Positions 37,163 through 46,633 of a DNA stretch of 64,000 nucleotides are shown here, in pieces. Within the stretch, counting starts at the first letter, position 1; the number at the start of each line of letters is the position of its first letter. The DNA is taken from the NCBI RefSeq assembly GCF_029051725.1, contig NZ_JAACFU010000017.1, forward strand, positions 1-64,000. The letters are read 5' to 3'. The DNA comes from Bradyrhizobium sp. CSS354. Lineage in GTDB: Bacteria; Pseudomonadota; Alphaproteobacteria; Rhizobiales; Xanthobacteraceae. Position numbers and translations under genes: made by a program. The notes beneath the pieces were generated by a model. It saw nothing but the letters and a program-made list of their open reading frames with translations. It did no database searches and was not told the DNA's origin.

Positions 37163-38116
37163 ATGCACAAACCAAGTCGATCAACATCCTCCCTTCAAGC
37201 CAGCAAGGCAATCGAACTGAAGCATCTGCAATCGGTCGTGGCTGCGGCCGATTGTGGCAGCCTCCGTCAAGCGGCGGAATTGCTGAGAACCCAACAATCG
37301 AGTCTCAGCCGAAGAATCAGCGAGATCGAATATCACCTGGGAATTGCGGTCTTTGAGCGCTTTAGCGGTGGTGTGCGCCCCACGCAGGCAGGCCGCAGTG
37401 TTCTTCGCCTGGCAAGGACAATTCTGGAGGAGTTCGATGCTCTCATCGCGACCGCGAGGGCTGTACAGAACAGCGAGGCTGGCCGGCTGAGTGTGGGGCT
37501 CTGCACCTCACTTTCCATTGGCAACCTGCAGACGTCCTTGCTGGATTTCAAGCAGCGATTCCCGCAAATCGAGCTTGTGACGATCGAGAAATCACGAACA
37601 CGCCTTGCGACTGCACTTCGCAACGGCGTTATCGATATCCTGATCGTCACAGGGAACCTGCCGTTACTCGACAACAGAGTGATGCCGCTGTGGAGCGAAC
37701 GTGTTCTGGTTGCCTTACCCCATGATCATCCCCTCACCGCGCGCGACACAGTCTATTGGAGTGACCTGCGCGGCGAGACGGTTCTGCTGAGCCATTACGA
37801 TCCGGGAAAAGAGTTCGAAGATCTTTTGAATTCCAAGCTCGCGTCGCCTGAGGACCGCCCTAAACTCGAGCGCCACGACGTCAGCCGCGGTATCATCAAG
37901 AGCCTGATCAGGATGAACACAGGAATCAGCTTGGTGCTGGAATCCGACATGGGCATCAATTATGCAGGCCTCATCTACCGCGAATTGCGCGACAGATCCG
38001 GTCCGAGCCGATTCGCCTTTTCGGCATACTGGCGAGACGACAACGAAAACCCTGCGTTGACTGCCTTCTTGAACTTGCTTTCTGAGCGCTATCCCTCGCC
38101 TCCGCTCGGATGTTGA
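37163..38116 (+). CDS. LysR-family transcriptional regulator
   Basis: This 317-aa protein has an N-terminal winged helix (LQSVVAAADCGSLRQAAELL, QSSLSRRISEIEYHLG, VFERF) and a LysR substrate-binding domain from about residue 100 (GRLSVGLCTSLSIGNL, later ALPHDHPLTARDT). It lies 72 bp after traI and may be co-transcribed with it. Its last 28 bp overlap the converging DUF2274 gene. A broken paralogue is at 29876-30210. The effector and targets are unknown; it might couple transfer to a host or metabolic signal. Confidence 0.92.
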   Translation: MHKPSRSTSSLQASKAIELKHLQSVVAAADCGSLRQAAELLRTQQSSLSRRISEIEYHLGIAVFERFSGGVRPTQAGRSVLRLARTILEEFDALIATARAVQNSEAGRLSVGLCTSLSIGNLQTSLLDFKQRFPQIELVTIEKSRTRLATALRNGVIDILIVTGNLPLLDNRVMPLWSERVLVALPHDHPLTARDTVYWSDLRGETVLLSHYDPGKEFEDLLNSKLASPEDRPKLERHDVSRGIIKSLIRMNTGISLVLESDMGINYAGLIYRELRDRSGPSRFAFSAYWRDDNENPALTAFLNLLSERYPSPPLGC

Positions 38117-38331
38117 CGGGCCCGTCGAGCCTTCCGAAAACTTCTATCCGCTGCCATGAAGCGCGCCAGCATGGGTGCAATCAGTTTGGCTGGATCCTGG
38201 ATCGGTTGCCCCGTTTCCTGTGCCAGGATTTCGGCATAGGCAACGAGGTCACGGTGAATGCTCGCCGGCAGTTCATGCGTCACTTTTATCGGCTTATCGT
38301 CTTCGAGCGCTCCAAGTTTAAGCTTAGCCAT
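38089..38331 (-). CDS. DUF2274 protein, trb-operon tail
   Basis: This small 80-aa protein (MAKLKLGALEDDKPIKVTHE, ending in an Arg-rich tail) matches the DUF2274 family, regularly found directly after trbI in alphaproteobacterial conjugative elements. Its function is unknown. It starts 6 bp after the trbI stop, so it is the last gene of the trb operon, and it converges on and overlaps the LysR gene end. Confidence 0.88.
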   Translation of the reverse strand: MAKLKLGALEDDKPIKVTHELPASIHRDLVAYAEILAQETGQPIQDPAKLIAPMLARFMAADRSFRKARRARQHPSGGEG

Positions 38332-38337
38332 CGTACC

Positions 38338-39543
38338 TCACCCTCTATACGGTTCGAGCACCAAGTCACGATTGACGATCACCCGCACCGGAAATCCCGG
38401 ACGAATCGTCAAGGTCGGCTGGATGTTGAGATTGCGGCGCACGACCTGCTGGCCCGTCTGGTTCATCGAGTCCCCCGCCCCGCGCCGGAGCGCAGCGATG
38501 AGGTCGCTGTTGGTGGTACCCGTATCCGATCCGGAATTCACCTCGGTGCCGACGGCGAGCAGAGTCGAAAGCGCAGCGGCCCCCATCAGCTCCTTCCAAT
38601 GGTTGTCGACTTCATCCTCTAGCCCAGAGTAGCCCGCGCCATCTGCGCCCGGCTGCCGTTCCAGCACGATCGACCGCCCATTTGGCATGATGAGGCGCGT
38701 CCACACCAGGAGGACGCGCGATTGGCCAAATGCGACTTGGCTATCATACGTCCCGATCAACCGGGCTCCTTGCGGGATAAGGCGAGCTCGCCCGGTAGGG
38801 GAATCGTATACCGCTTCTGTGACTTGGGCCGTGATCTGCCCAGGCAGGTCGGACCGAATCCCCGTGATAAGAGCAGCCGGAATGACCGTTCCCGCCTGGA
38901 CCACAAAGGGAGAGACCGGTCTTGCGAGGCGATCGGGACTGGTGGTTCGACGGTCAACGGAAGCACTGACGAACGCAAGTTTTCGATCCTGGCCATTCTG
39001 GGCAAATGCTTCGTCGGATGATGGCGCTGCATTTGATGGGGCTTCACTTGCCGATGTGACAGGGGCCTGCGCGCGGACGCTCGTGCTGGCAAACACCTTG
39101 CTGGTGCGTGCCGCCTCGCTCTCCCGATTGACGCGCTGCTGTTCAGCGTCAACACCGAGCGGGCTGGACGTCGATGAGCCTTGTGCTGCGACGATCGGCC
39201 GGCCAAGATCGCCGGGTAAAGGCGGTCCAAGGCGCGGCACCTCCTTCGGGATCTCAGCATAATCCTTCGGCAAGGCTGCAAGCTGATCGGCGAGATTGTG
39301 GTGGTCGGTCGCGTAAAGCTCCTCGGCGGCCGGCATGCGCGATCGCTTCTCCTGCATAGCCCAGAAGACCGCACCAGAGATGAGCACCAGCAAAAGGGCG
39401 CTGCCACCCGCAAGCACCTTGCGCGATAGGCGCGTGACTTGCGGCCGATTTGGCCGAAGCCGAAGGGTTGCGGCGATATTTTCCGGCGGCTTAACCCGAG
39501 GAGCGTCCTTGGTTGCGTCATTCGGCTGGCCAGTCTCTGTCAC
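38338..39543 (-). CDS. trbI: TrbI, VirB10-like mating-pair channel protein
   Basis: This 401-aa protein spans the cell envelope in the type IV secretion core. It has one membrane segment near residue 50 (GGSALLLVLISGAVFWAM), a Pro/Ser-rich periplasmic linker, and a C-terminal VirB10/TrbI beta-barrel domain (VQAGTVIPAALITGIRSDLPG, later GRARLIPQGARLIG and SIVLERQPGADGAGYSGL). The GTG start overlaps the trbG stop in a GTGA arrangement, showing coupling. Confidence 0.95.
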   Translation of the reverse strand: MTETGQPNDATKDAPRVKPPENIAATLRLRPNRPQVTRLSRKVLAGGSALLLVLISGAVFWAMQEKRSRMPAAEELYATDHHNLADQLAALPKDYAEIPKEVPRLGPPLPGDLGRPIVAAQGSSTSSPLGVDAEQQRVNRESEAARTSKVFASTSVRAQAPVTSASEAPSNAAPSSDEAFAQNGQDRKLAFVSASVDRRTTSPDRLARPVSPFVVQAGTVIPAALITGIRSDLPGQITAQVTEAVYDSPTGRARLIPQGARLIGTYDSQVAFGQSRVLLVWTRLIMPNGRSIVLERQPGADGAGYSGLEDEVDNHWKELMGAAALSTLLAVGTEVNSGSDTGTTNSDLIAALRRGAGDSMNQTGQQVVRRNLNIQPTLTIRPGFPVRVIVNRDLVLEPYRG

Positions 39544-40514
39544 AGCGACCTCCCGTCGGTTCGGACGATCCTGACCTTCTGCTGGTGCTCCTCGCCGAGC
39601 CTCAGTTCCGCGGCCGCGAACAGCCGGTCGACGATCAGCACATTGCCGTAAGCGCGATAGTTGACGAGCTCGGTCTTGCCGTCAGGCCCGATCACGAACA
39701 GCGGCGGCATCTCGCCCTGACCGATGCCGGGCGAAAACTCGATGTAGACCTTGCGCCCATCGTCATAGGCATTAACAGGACGCCAGGGTGGGCTGTCTCC
39801 TTCGATGGCGTAGCGGTAACGGCGCTGCGCCTGGTCCGGGATGACGGGTTTGGGCGGTAGAGCTCGACCACGCGCGGTCCGATCCTCAGGATAGAACCAT
39901 GCGACCTGTGGCATGTAGGGCTTTTCCCGGGAGCGGAGCTCGATCAGGTAAGTGCGCCGATCCGTGTTGACCACGAGATTGGTCTCGATCGCCGGGCGTG
40001 TCGGCTTCACCATGATGTGCACACGTCGCGTGTCGCCGCTGCCGCTTTCGGTGTCGCCGACCACCCAACGCACGGTATCACCCGCGGCAACTGGTCCCGA
40101 CCCGATCAGTTGCTCGCCGGTTTCCAAGGCGATGTCGGTGATCTGCCCCGGCGCGGCATAGATTTGATAGAGAGCGCCCGGACTGTACGAAAATACCTGC
40201 ACCGCATTGAAGTAGCCAGCTTTCCGAGGCTGCACACGTGCTGCGTCATTTGCGGTCTCAATCCGCTCGACGGGCTCTTTGGCTTCCGCGTTCTTGCCGC
40301 CGCGCGCCGCCTTCCAGGCCGGTGGGACATGCAGCGGCCGCGGCCGATCGTCGGCAAGCGCCGGCAGATCTGGAGCCGGCGGGACATCGCTATCGTAACT
40401 GATTTGCGGCGGCTTGAACGTGGTGCACCCGCCAAGGGTGGACACACCAATTGCGAGAGCCAGAGCCAGGCTCGGGCGGACCCTCTGTGACGCAAAAACG
40501 AGACCTGACGGCAT
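39540..40514 (-). CDS. trbG: TrbG, VirB9-like conjugal transfer protein
   Basis: This 324-aa outer-membrane-side component of the transfer channel has start MPSGLVFASQRVRP, a signal sequence and a lipobox-like STLGGC, so it is probably a lipoprotein. The VirB9/CagX fold is seen in KAGYFNAVQVFSYSPGALYQ, the ALETGEQLIGSG strand and the C-terminal PAWRPV region. The ATG at 40514 is preferred over a longer frame to 40631 that overlaps trbF. It lies 2 bp after the trbF stop. Confidence 0.93.
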   Translation of the reverse strand: MPSGLVFASQRVRPSLALALAIGVSTLGGCTTFKPPQISYDSDVPPAPDLPALADDRPRPLHVPPAWKAARGGKNAEAKEPVERIETANDAARVQPRKAGYFNAVQVFSYSPGALYQIYAAPGQITDIALETGEQLIGSGPVAAGDTVRWVVGDTESGSGDTRRVHIMVKPTRPAIETNLVVNTDRRTYLIELRSREKPYMPQVAWFYPEDRTARGRALPPKPVIPDQAQRRYRYAIEGDSPPWRPVNAYDDGRKVYIEFSPGIGQGEMPPLFVIGPDGKTELVNYRAYGNVLIVDRLFAAAELRLGEEHQQKVRIVRTDGRSL

Positions 40515-40516
40515 TG

Positions 40517-41197
40517 CTAACCCAGCTCCTTCGACCAGTTGATGGCGTTGACGTAGATGCCGAGCGGATTCTTGCGGAGGCGATCGAGATCGCGAGGCAT
40601 CTCCACGATGATGCTGAGGATCGCGCTCCACCGCTCGGTTGCGGCCAGCTGACCGTTGTCGTAACGGCGTTCGACCCAGGCGAGGCGAAAACTCTCAGGG
40701 GACGCCCGGATGACGCTCGAGACCTCGATCGCAATTTGCGTCTTGCCGAGCTTGGCGAATGGATCGTTGTTGCGTGCATAGTCATTCAGCGCGACGGCGC
40801 CGCGATCGGTCGTAAAGTCGTAGGCGCGGAGCCAGTTTTCGCGAAGGACAATGGCGTCCATCGGCAGGCCTCGCACATGCTCGATGAAGCGCGCCAGGTG
40901 AAAAGCTACTTGCGGATCGGTCGGTTGATAGCTGGCGTTTGCCGGAGCAACCGCTTTTGCTTCCCCCAATTGATCGACCTCGACCACCCAGGGCGTGATC
41001 GTCCCATGCGCCGATTGCCAGACCAGGATGCCGGCGAAACCAGCGGATAAAAAGAGGCAGCCAAAGGCCATCAGGCGCCAGTTCTTGGCCTGCACGCGCG
41101 CAGACCCAATGCGATCATCCCAGATTTGAGCTGCGCGTTGATAGGGGGTGACGGCTTCTGGCGTGCGGCCATAGTGAACGGCCGATCGTTTGAACAT
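40517..41197 (-). CDS. trbF: TrbF, VirB8-like conjugal transfer protein
   Basis: This 226-aa bitopic membrane protein organises the channel at the inner membrane. YQRAAQIWDDRIGSARVQAK is followed by a single membrane segment (LMAFGCLFLSAGFAGILVW) and a periplasmic VirB8-type domain ending NPLGIYVNAINWSKELG. Both features are typical of TrbF. It lies between trbL (51 bp upstream) and trbG. Confidence 0.95.
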   Translation of the reverse strand: MFKRSAVHYGRTPEAVTPYQRAAQIWDDRIGSARVQAKNWRLMAFGCLFLSAGFAGILVWQSAHGTITPWVVEVDQLGEAKAVAPANASYQPTDPQVAFHLARFIEHVRGLPMDAIVLRENWLRAYDFTTDRGAVALNDYARNNDPFAKLGKTQIAIEVSSVIRASPESFRLAWVERRYDNGQLAATERWSAILSIIVEMPRDLDRLRKNPLGIYVNAINWSKELG

Positions 41198-41248
41198 TGC
41201 GAGACCTCAAGTGACGGGTGAGAAAACGGAATTGGTCGATCAGAAGAG

Positions 41249-42484
41249 TCAGCGGTCATGTTGGGAGAGGTCGACAGATCCGCCGCCCCCGCCGGGATCA
41301 CCCGAACGGATCGCGTGGGTTGCCGCCGATGCGCCATGGCTGATCGTCTGCGCTCTCTTCATGCGCCGAACCCAAGCGGGCGCACCGTCGGAAGGTCTCG
41401 GGGCGTCCCCTTCCCCCTTACCGGCATCGTTCGCTGTTCCACCACGACCAGCTGCGACCGAGCGCAAGGGACTAGCAGCCTTGGACGCACTCGCCTCCAA
41501 GCCGGACTGACTCCCCGCCCGAAGCACGCTCATGGTGCCGCTTGCAATCGCGCTTCCACCTCGTAGCGAGCCTGCAATCGCGCCGCCGGCGAGACCGGCA
41601 GCACCGGCCGCAACGCCAGCGCCAGCCGCGACGACTCCACCGGCGGCAAGTCCCGTCCCAACGGCGCTGCCTGCGCCGAGCTGCGGGCCTCCGGAGACAA
41701 TGCCGTTGGCAATCCCTGGTCCGAAAATGCCGAGGCCCAACAAGGCGAGAGCGCCGAGCACCAGCGCCATCGCGCTCTCGATGGTCGGCTGGTTGCCGCC
41801 GAAACCTGCCGTGAACTGCGAGAATAAGGTCGATCCAATGCCGACGATGACGGCGAGGACCAAAACCTTGACGCCGGAGGAGATGACGTTGCCCAGCACC
41901 CGCTCGGCCGCAAAGGCGGTCTTGCCGAACAGACCGAAGGGGATCAGGACGAAACCTGCAAGCGTCGTCAGCTTGAATTCGATCAGCGTGACGAAGAGCT
42001 GGATCGCGAGAATAAAGAAGGCCAGCAGCACCACGATCCAGGCGAACAGTAGGACCGCGATCTGGACAAAATTCTCAAAAAAACTGACATAGCCCATCAG
42101 CCCCGAGATCGAGTCCAGGATCGGGCGGCCGGCATCAAGCCCCACCTGCGCGATGCGGCCTGGCCGCAAGAAATCTGCCGATGACAGGCTCGTGCCCGAG
42201 GCCTTAAGGCCAAGACCTGCAAAGCTCTCGAAGACGATGCGGGCAAGGCTATCCCAGTTGCCGATCAGATAAGCAAAGGTGCCGACAAACAAGGTCTTCT
42301 TGACGAGGCGGGCAACAATATCTTCATCAGTCGCCCAGGACCAGAACAGCCCCGCGAGCGTGAGGTCGATTGCTGCTAACGTCGTGGCGAGATAGCCGAC
42401 TTCGCCTCCGACTAGGCCGAACCCGGAATCGATATAGCGGGTGAAGGCTTCCAGGAACTGGTCAATGACAGAGGTGCCGCCCAT
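41249..42484 (-). CDS. trbL: TrbL, VirB6-like inner-membrane protein
   Basis: This polytopic protein of 411 aa has about six membrane segments between residues 30 and 290 (FAYLIGNWDSLARIVFESF region, GFVLIPFGLFGKTAFAAERV) and a long Gly/Ala-rich, then charged, C-terminal tail. That is the normal TrbL layout. It contributes to the inner-membrane channel. The start MGGTSVIDQFLEAF lies 3 bp after the trbK stop. Confidence 0.95.
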   Translation of the reverse strand: MGGTSVIDQFLEAFTRYIDSGFGLVGGEVGYLATTLAAIDLTLAGLFWSWATDEDIVARLVKKTLFVGTFAYLIGNWDSLARIVFESFAGLGLKASGTSLSSADFLRPGRIAQVGLDAGRPILDSISGLMGYVSFFENFVQIAVLLFAWIVVLLAFFILAIQLFVTLIEFKLTTLAGFVLIPFGLFGKTAFAAERVLGNVISSGVKVLVLAVIVGIGSTLFSQFTAGFGGNQPTIESAMALVLGALALLGLGIFGPGIANGIVSGGPQLGAGSAVGTGLAAGGVVAAGAGVAAGAAGLAGGAIAGSLRGGSAIASGTMSVLRAGSQSGLEASASKAASPLRSVAAGRGGTANDAGKGEGDAPRPSDGAPAWVRRMKRAQTISHGASAATHAIRSGDPGGGGGSVDLSQHDR

Positions 42485-42487
42485 CGT

Positions 42488-42862
42488 TCACTCGCTTCGG
42501 CTTGGAATGGAGGGTGACAGGGAGGGGAGGCGGCTTTCGTCCTTGCGCCGCGGCGCGGAGGAAAATGGCGCCGTTCCCCGGCCACTATCCAAAGGGTCTA
42601 CCGATCCGCTCTTCCCCAAGAATTGGTTGCGCCGTTCCGCCCAGATCTTCTCGCATTCCAGAAGGGCCTCTCTCTGCGCGTAGGTGACGGTGCGGCATTG
42701 CTCGAGCTTTGCCGCCGTCGGATCAGGCTTCGCAGCGAGCGAGGCGGAAGATTGGGTCGCGCTGTCGTCGCCGCGCAGGCGAACGGCGCAGGCGGCGACG
42801 ACCAGGACTGTGAGGCAAACTGCCACCGCGATCGGCAGCCGTTCAAATCTGTTCTTTATCAT
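42488..42862 (-). CDS. trbK: TrbK-type putative entry-exclusion protein (TrbK-alt)
   Basis: This 124-aa protein has an N-terminal hydrophobic segment ending in a lipobox-like VVAAC (residues 20-24), then a small conserved core CRTVTYAQREALLECEKIWA and a disordered tail. This pattern is found between trbJ and trbL in rhizobial trb operons, where the product is assigned to entry exclusion or assembly. Its stop and start abut trbL and trbJ closely. Entry exclusion is known for RP4 TrbK only; here it is inferred. Confidence 0.85.
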   Translation of the reverse strand: MIKNRFERLPIAVAVCLTVLVVAACAVRLRGDDSATQSSASLAAKPDPTAAKLEQCRTVTYAQREALLECEKIWAERRNQFLGKSGSVDPLDSGRGTAPFSSAPRRKDESRLPSLSPSIPSRSE

Positions 42863-43596
42863 CAGTGGAACATCTGCACGGTTGTCGGTTGATAGCCCTG
42901 ACTTTGGGTCAGAAAGCGCCGCAGCTGCTCCCTCCCCTGATCCTGGGCACTTGCTCTTTGCGCGGCTTCGAGCGTTTGTGCGCGACCTTGCGCGGCCACG
43001 AACGCTGTGAGATCAGCAAGCTGCTGCGTTTGCAGCGCAAGGAGCTGGTTGCCGGCCTGACTTGCCTGCAGAGCACCTGACGCGCCTTGGCTCGCCGTGA
43101 CCAGGGCTGACATTTGCGTGCGGTTGGTATCGAGATTACCGACGACGGTTGCCTGCACCCGCATGGCGTCCTGCAGCCCCGCAACCGAGTTCTGCCAGCG
43201 TGTTTGGGCCTTGGCAACGAGAAGCCCATTGGACATGCTTGCGGATGCCGGCGCGTAAGTTGTTGAGAACGCGCGATCGATCTGCTGGACATCGTAGGCA
43301 ATGCGCTGCGCTTGACTGAGCAGCTGCTGCGTGCGCTGAATCGATTGCTCGAGCTGCTGCAAGGACGAGTACGGCAGGCTCGCCAGGTTCTTCGCCTGAT
43401 TGATCATCATCTGCGCTTGGTTTTGCAGCGAGGTGATCTGGTTGTTGATCTGCTGCAGCTCGCGCGCGGCCGTCAGCACATTTTGCACGTAGTTGTTGGG
43501 ATCAAACACGATCCACTGTGCCTTCCCTTCGCGAGGTGCCTGGGCCAGCGCCACGGCGACGATACTCACGGCCAAAAGCGGACGGAGACGTTTCAT
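42862..43596 (-). CDS. trbJ: TrbJ, VirB5-like conjugal transfer protein
   Basis: This 244-aa exported protein has an N-terminal signal sequence (LLAVSIVAVALAQAPREGKA) and a coiled, Gln-rich body (LQQINNQITSLQNQAQMMIN, later LQQLEQSIQRTQQLLSQAQR). It matches TrbJ/VirB5, thought to be a minor pilus component. Its ATG overlaps the trbE stop by 4 bp (ATGA). Confidence 0.95.
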   Translation of the reverse strand: MKRLRPLLAVSIVAVALAQAPREGKAQWIVFDPNNYVQNVLTAARELQQINNQITSLQNQAQMMINQAKNLASLPYSSLQQLEQSIQRTQQLLSQAQRIAYDVQQIDRAFSTTYAPASASMSNGLLVAKAQTRWQNSVAGLQDAMRVQATVVGNLDTNRTQMSALVTASQGASGALQASQAGNQLLALQTQQLADLTAFVAAQGRAQTLEAAQRASAQDQGREQLRRFLTQSQGYQPTTVQMFH

Positions 43597-46033
43597 GACA
43601 AGCCACCTTCCCTGGCAAGCTGCGGAATGAGATTGCAGGCCCAGCCGAGGTCGCGCGCCTTGAGCCAGCCGGTGACGAAACCGTCTGGTCCGTGCTCCTC
43701 AAGAACCCGCTCGATAAGAGTCTGGTCGGTCTTGGAAGACGCGGCCGCAAAAGCCAGCGCGATTTCGCCAAGGCCGAGCTCGAAGAGGCGGTTGCCGCGG
43801 CGCGATTGGCAGTAGTAGTCGCGCTTGGGCGTCGCGCGGGCGAGGATCTCGATCTGCCGATCATTCAGTCCAAAGCGCCGGTAGACGCCCAAGATTTGCG
43901 GCTCGATGGCGCGGTCATTGGGAAGCAGGATCCGGGTCGGACAGCTCTCGATGATGGCAGGCGCAATTGCGGAACCGTCGATATCGGCCAGCGACTGGGT
44001 CGCAAACACGACGGAGGCGTTCTTCTTGCGCAGCGTCTTGAGCCATTCGCGGAGCTTGCCGGCAAAATCGGCATCGTCGAGCGCAAGCCAGCCCTCATCG
44101 ATGATGAGCAGTGTCGGACGGCCGTCGAAGCGATCTTCAATCCGGTGAAACAAATAGGAGAGAACCGCCGGCGCGACACCGGTCCCGATCAACCCGTCGG
44201 TCTCAAACACCTGGACGGAGCCCTCTCCCAGCCGTTCACCTTCCGCATCCAGGAGCCGCTCAAACGGCCCGCCGAGGCAATAGGGTTGCAGCGCACGCTT
44301 CAAGGCATTGGATTGCAAAAGAACGGAGAGGCCAGTCAGCGTCCGCTCCCGAACTGGCGCCGAGGCGAGCGAGGTCAAGGCCGACCAGACATGATCCTTG
44401 GTCTCGGGCGTAACCTCGATGCGCTCGCGCGCAAGGATCGATGCAACCCAATCGGCTGCCCAGCCCCGCTCCGCGACGTCCTCGATGCACGCAAGCGGCT
44501 GGAGCGCCACGAATTCTGCCGAGTCTCCACCAACCGCGCCGCCTAGATCATGCCAGTCGCCACCCATGGCGATCGCCGCCGCACGGATCGATCCACCGAA
44601 ATCGAAGGCAAAGATCTGGGCTTCCGGATATCGCCGGAACTGCAGCGCCATCAGCGCGAGCAGCACCGACTTCCCGGCGCCGGTCGGTCCAACGATCAAA
44701 GTGTGTCCGACATCGCCGACATGGAGCGAGAAGCGGAAAGGCGTCGATCCTTCCGTCTTGCCGAAGAACAATGGAGGCGCCTTGAAATGATGGTCCCTCA
44801 CCTCTCCCGCCCAGACCGCAGAGAGCGGGATCATGTGGGCGAGATTTAGCGTCGAGACGGGCGGCTGGCGCACGTTTGCATAGACCTGTCCCGGCAGGCT
44901 GCCGAGCCAGGCTCAACGGCATTCACTGTCTCGGTTATGGAGGTAAAGTCCCGGCCCTGGATGACCTTTTCAACGAGGCGTAGCTTTTCGTCCGCCGCCT
45001 GCGGATCCCTGTCCCAGACCGTGACGGTTGCCGTCACAAAGGCTTCACCAATCTGATCCGAGCCGAGCTCCTGGAGCGCGTGATCTGCATCCATCGCCTT
45101 GTTGTGGGCGTCGGTATCCAGAAGCGTGGACGCCTCGTTCGTCATCACCTCCTTCAGGATCGCGGCAATCGACTTGCGCTTGGCAAACCATTGCCGCCTG
45201 ATCCTGGTCAGGAGTTTTGTTGCATCCGTCTTGTCGAGCATGATCGCCCGCGTCGACCAGCGGTACGGGAGCGCCAGCCGATTCAGATCGTCGAGAATTC
45301 CGGGCGTGGTCGCGCTCGGAAACCCCACAACCGTCAGGACACGCAGATGCGCGTCACCCAGCATCGGCTCAAGCCCGCCTGTCAGCGGCTGATCGGCAAG
45401 CAGCGCATCGAGATACATTGGGATTTCCGGCACCCGAACACGATGCCGCTTGGTCGACACCGTCGAGTGCAGGTAGGTGAGCGTTGCCTCGTCATCGAGC
45501 CAGCCGCACTCCGGCATAAAGCCCTCGACGAGCTGCAGCACGCGGTTGGTCCGGTCGACGAAGCCACTCAGCACCTCGCGCGCATCCGCTCCCACGCTGC
45601 GATGGGTCCCCTCGTACAGGAGACGCTCGGCCACAGCTGCACTCTCTGCAGGCGGCAGATAAAGGAACGTCAGGTAGTAGCTTGATTCATAATGGCTGCC
45701 GGTCTCCTCGAATTGCGCTTTGCGCTCCGCATCCACCAAGGCGGATGCGACATCCGGGAATGTGTCGGGCGGATAGCGCCCTGCCGAATGCCGTTGCGCC
45801 TCTACGAAAACAGCCCAGCCGGATCCGAGACGCCGGAGCGCGTTGTTCAGCCGGCTTGCGACCGCAACAAGCTCGGCCGGCACGGAACTGTCGAGATCCG
45901 GCCCCCTGAACCGCGCCGTCCGCTGAAGCGAGCCGTCCTTGTTCAATACGATTCCCTCGTCGACCAGAGCAGCCCAGGGCAGGAAATCAGCAAGGCGCGT
46001 GTTTGAATGGCGGTATTCGGCAAGATTCATCAT
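43593..46033 (-). pseudogene. trbE: TrbE, VirB4-like ATPase gene with a one-base frameshift
   Basis: TrbE is the large ATPase powering pilus assembly. The N-terminal frame (from MMNLAEYRHSNTRLADFLPW at 46033) runs with full homology to about 44916. There the reading must move by one base into the frame starting VRQPPVSTLNLAHMIPL, which continues to 43593. Restoring one base at gag(g)cctgg gives NAVEAWLGSLPG and an 813-aa protein of normal TrbE length. Walker A GPTGAGKSVLL and Walker B LLIIDEGWLAL lie in the second part. Without repair or frameshifting the ATPase domain is not made and conjugation should fail. A sequencing error is a plausible alternative. Confidence 0.9.
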
Positions 46034-46043
46034 GGGACTTTTC

Positions 46044-46307
46044 TCAAGCGCTGAGGTGACCGGGAACACGAACGTGCCGGCGCACGACTTCGACGAATTC
46101 CGGATCGCGTTTTGCGGCCCAGACCGCGGCCATGTGGCCGATGAACGCCAGCAGAAGGCCGGCCAGCCACAAGCGCAGACCGAGGCCGAGTGCTGCAGCC
46201 AATGTGCCGTTAAGAATGGCAACCGATCGCGGTGCCCCGCTCATCAGGATCGGCTCGGTCAACGCTCGGTGGACAGGGGCGACAAAGCCGGGGACTGGCT
46301 CATCCAT
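46044..46307 (-). CDS. trbD: TrbD, VirB3-like conjugal transfer protein
   Basis: This 87-aa inner-membrane protein (MDEPVPGFVAPVHRALTEPI) has one or two hydrophobic segments (NGTLAAALGLGLRLWLAGLL) and a basic C-terminus, as in TrbD/VirB3. The start at 46307 shares one base with the trbC stop (TGATG) and a longer frame to 46679 is an artefact. It lies 10 bp upstream of trbE. Confidence 0.95.
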   Translation of the reverse strand: MDEPVPGFVAPVHRALTEPILMSGAPRSVAILNGTLAAALGLGLRLWLAGLLLAFIGHMAAVWAAKRDPEFVEVVRRHVRVPGHLSA

Positions 46308-46633
46308 CAGATCACCACCCCGCCGCCGAACGAGAAGAACGACAGGAAGAAGCTCGAGGCGGCAAATGCGATCGACAGACCGAACACGATCTGGATCAGC
46401 CGCCGGAAGCCGCCCGACGTGTCGCCGAATGCGAGCGAGAGACCTGTCACGATGATGATGATGACCGCGATGATCTTGGCCACGGGTCCTTCGACCGATT
46501 GTAGGATCTGGTTGAGCGGCTGCTCCCAGGGCATGTTTGAGCCGGCGGCCCTTGCCGGCAAGCTGGCCAAGTACAGACAAGCGAATGCTGCAACTGATGT
46601 GAAACCTCGGCCGAGAGAGAATGGTGCGTTCAT
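46307..46633 (-). CDS. trbC: TrbC, conjugative pilin precursor (VirB2-like)
   Basis: This 108-aa prepilin has a signal sequence ending near ARAAGSNMPWEQPLNQ and two long hydrophobic helices (IIAVIIIIVTGLSLAF and IVFGLSIAFAASSFFLSFF). It is the structural subunit of the conjugative pilus. In RP4 the prepilin is cyclised by the TraF peptidase, and a TraF homologue occurs at 56474. It overlaps the trbB stop by 4 bp. Confidence 0.95.
   Translation of the reverse strand: MNAPFSLGRGFTSVAAFACLYLASLPARAAGSNMPWEQPLNQILQSVEGPVAKIIAVIIIIVTGLSLAFGDTSGGFRRLIQIVFGLSIAFAASSFFLSFFSFGGGVVI

Noticed and set aside
43692..44546. 284-codon plus-strand frame inside trbE
   Set aside because: Antisense of the TrbE ATPase domain.
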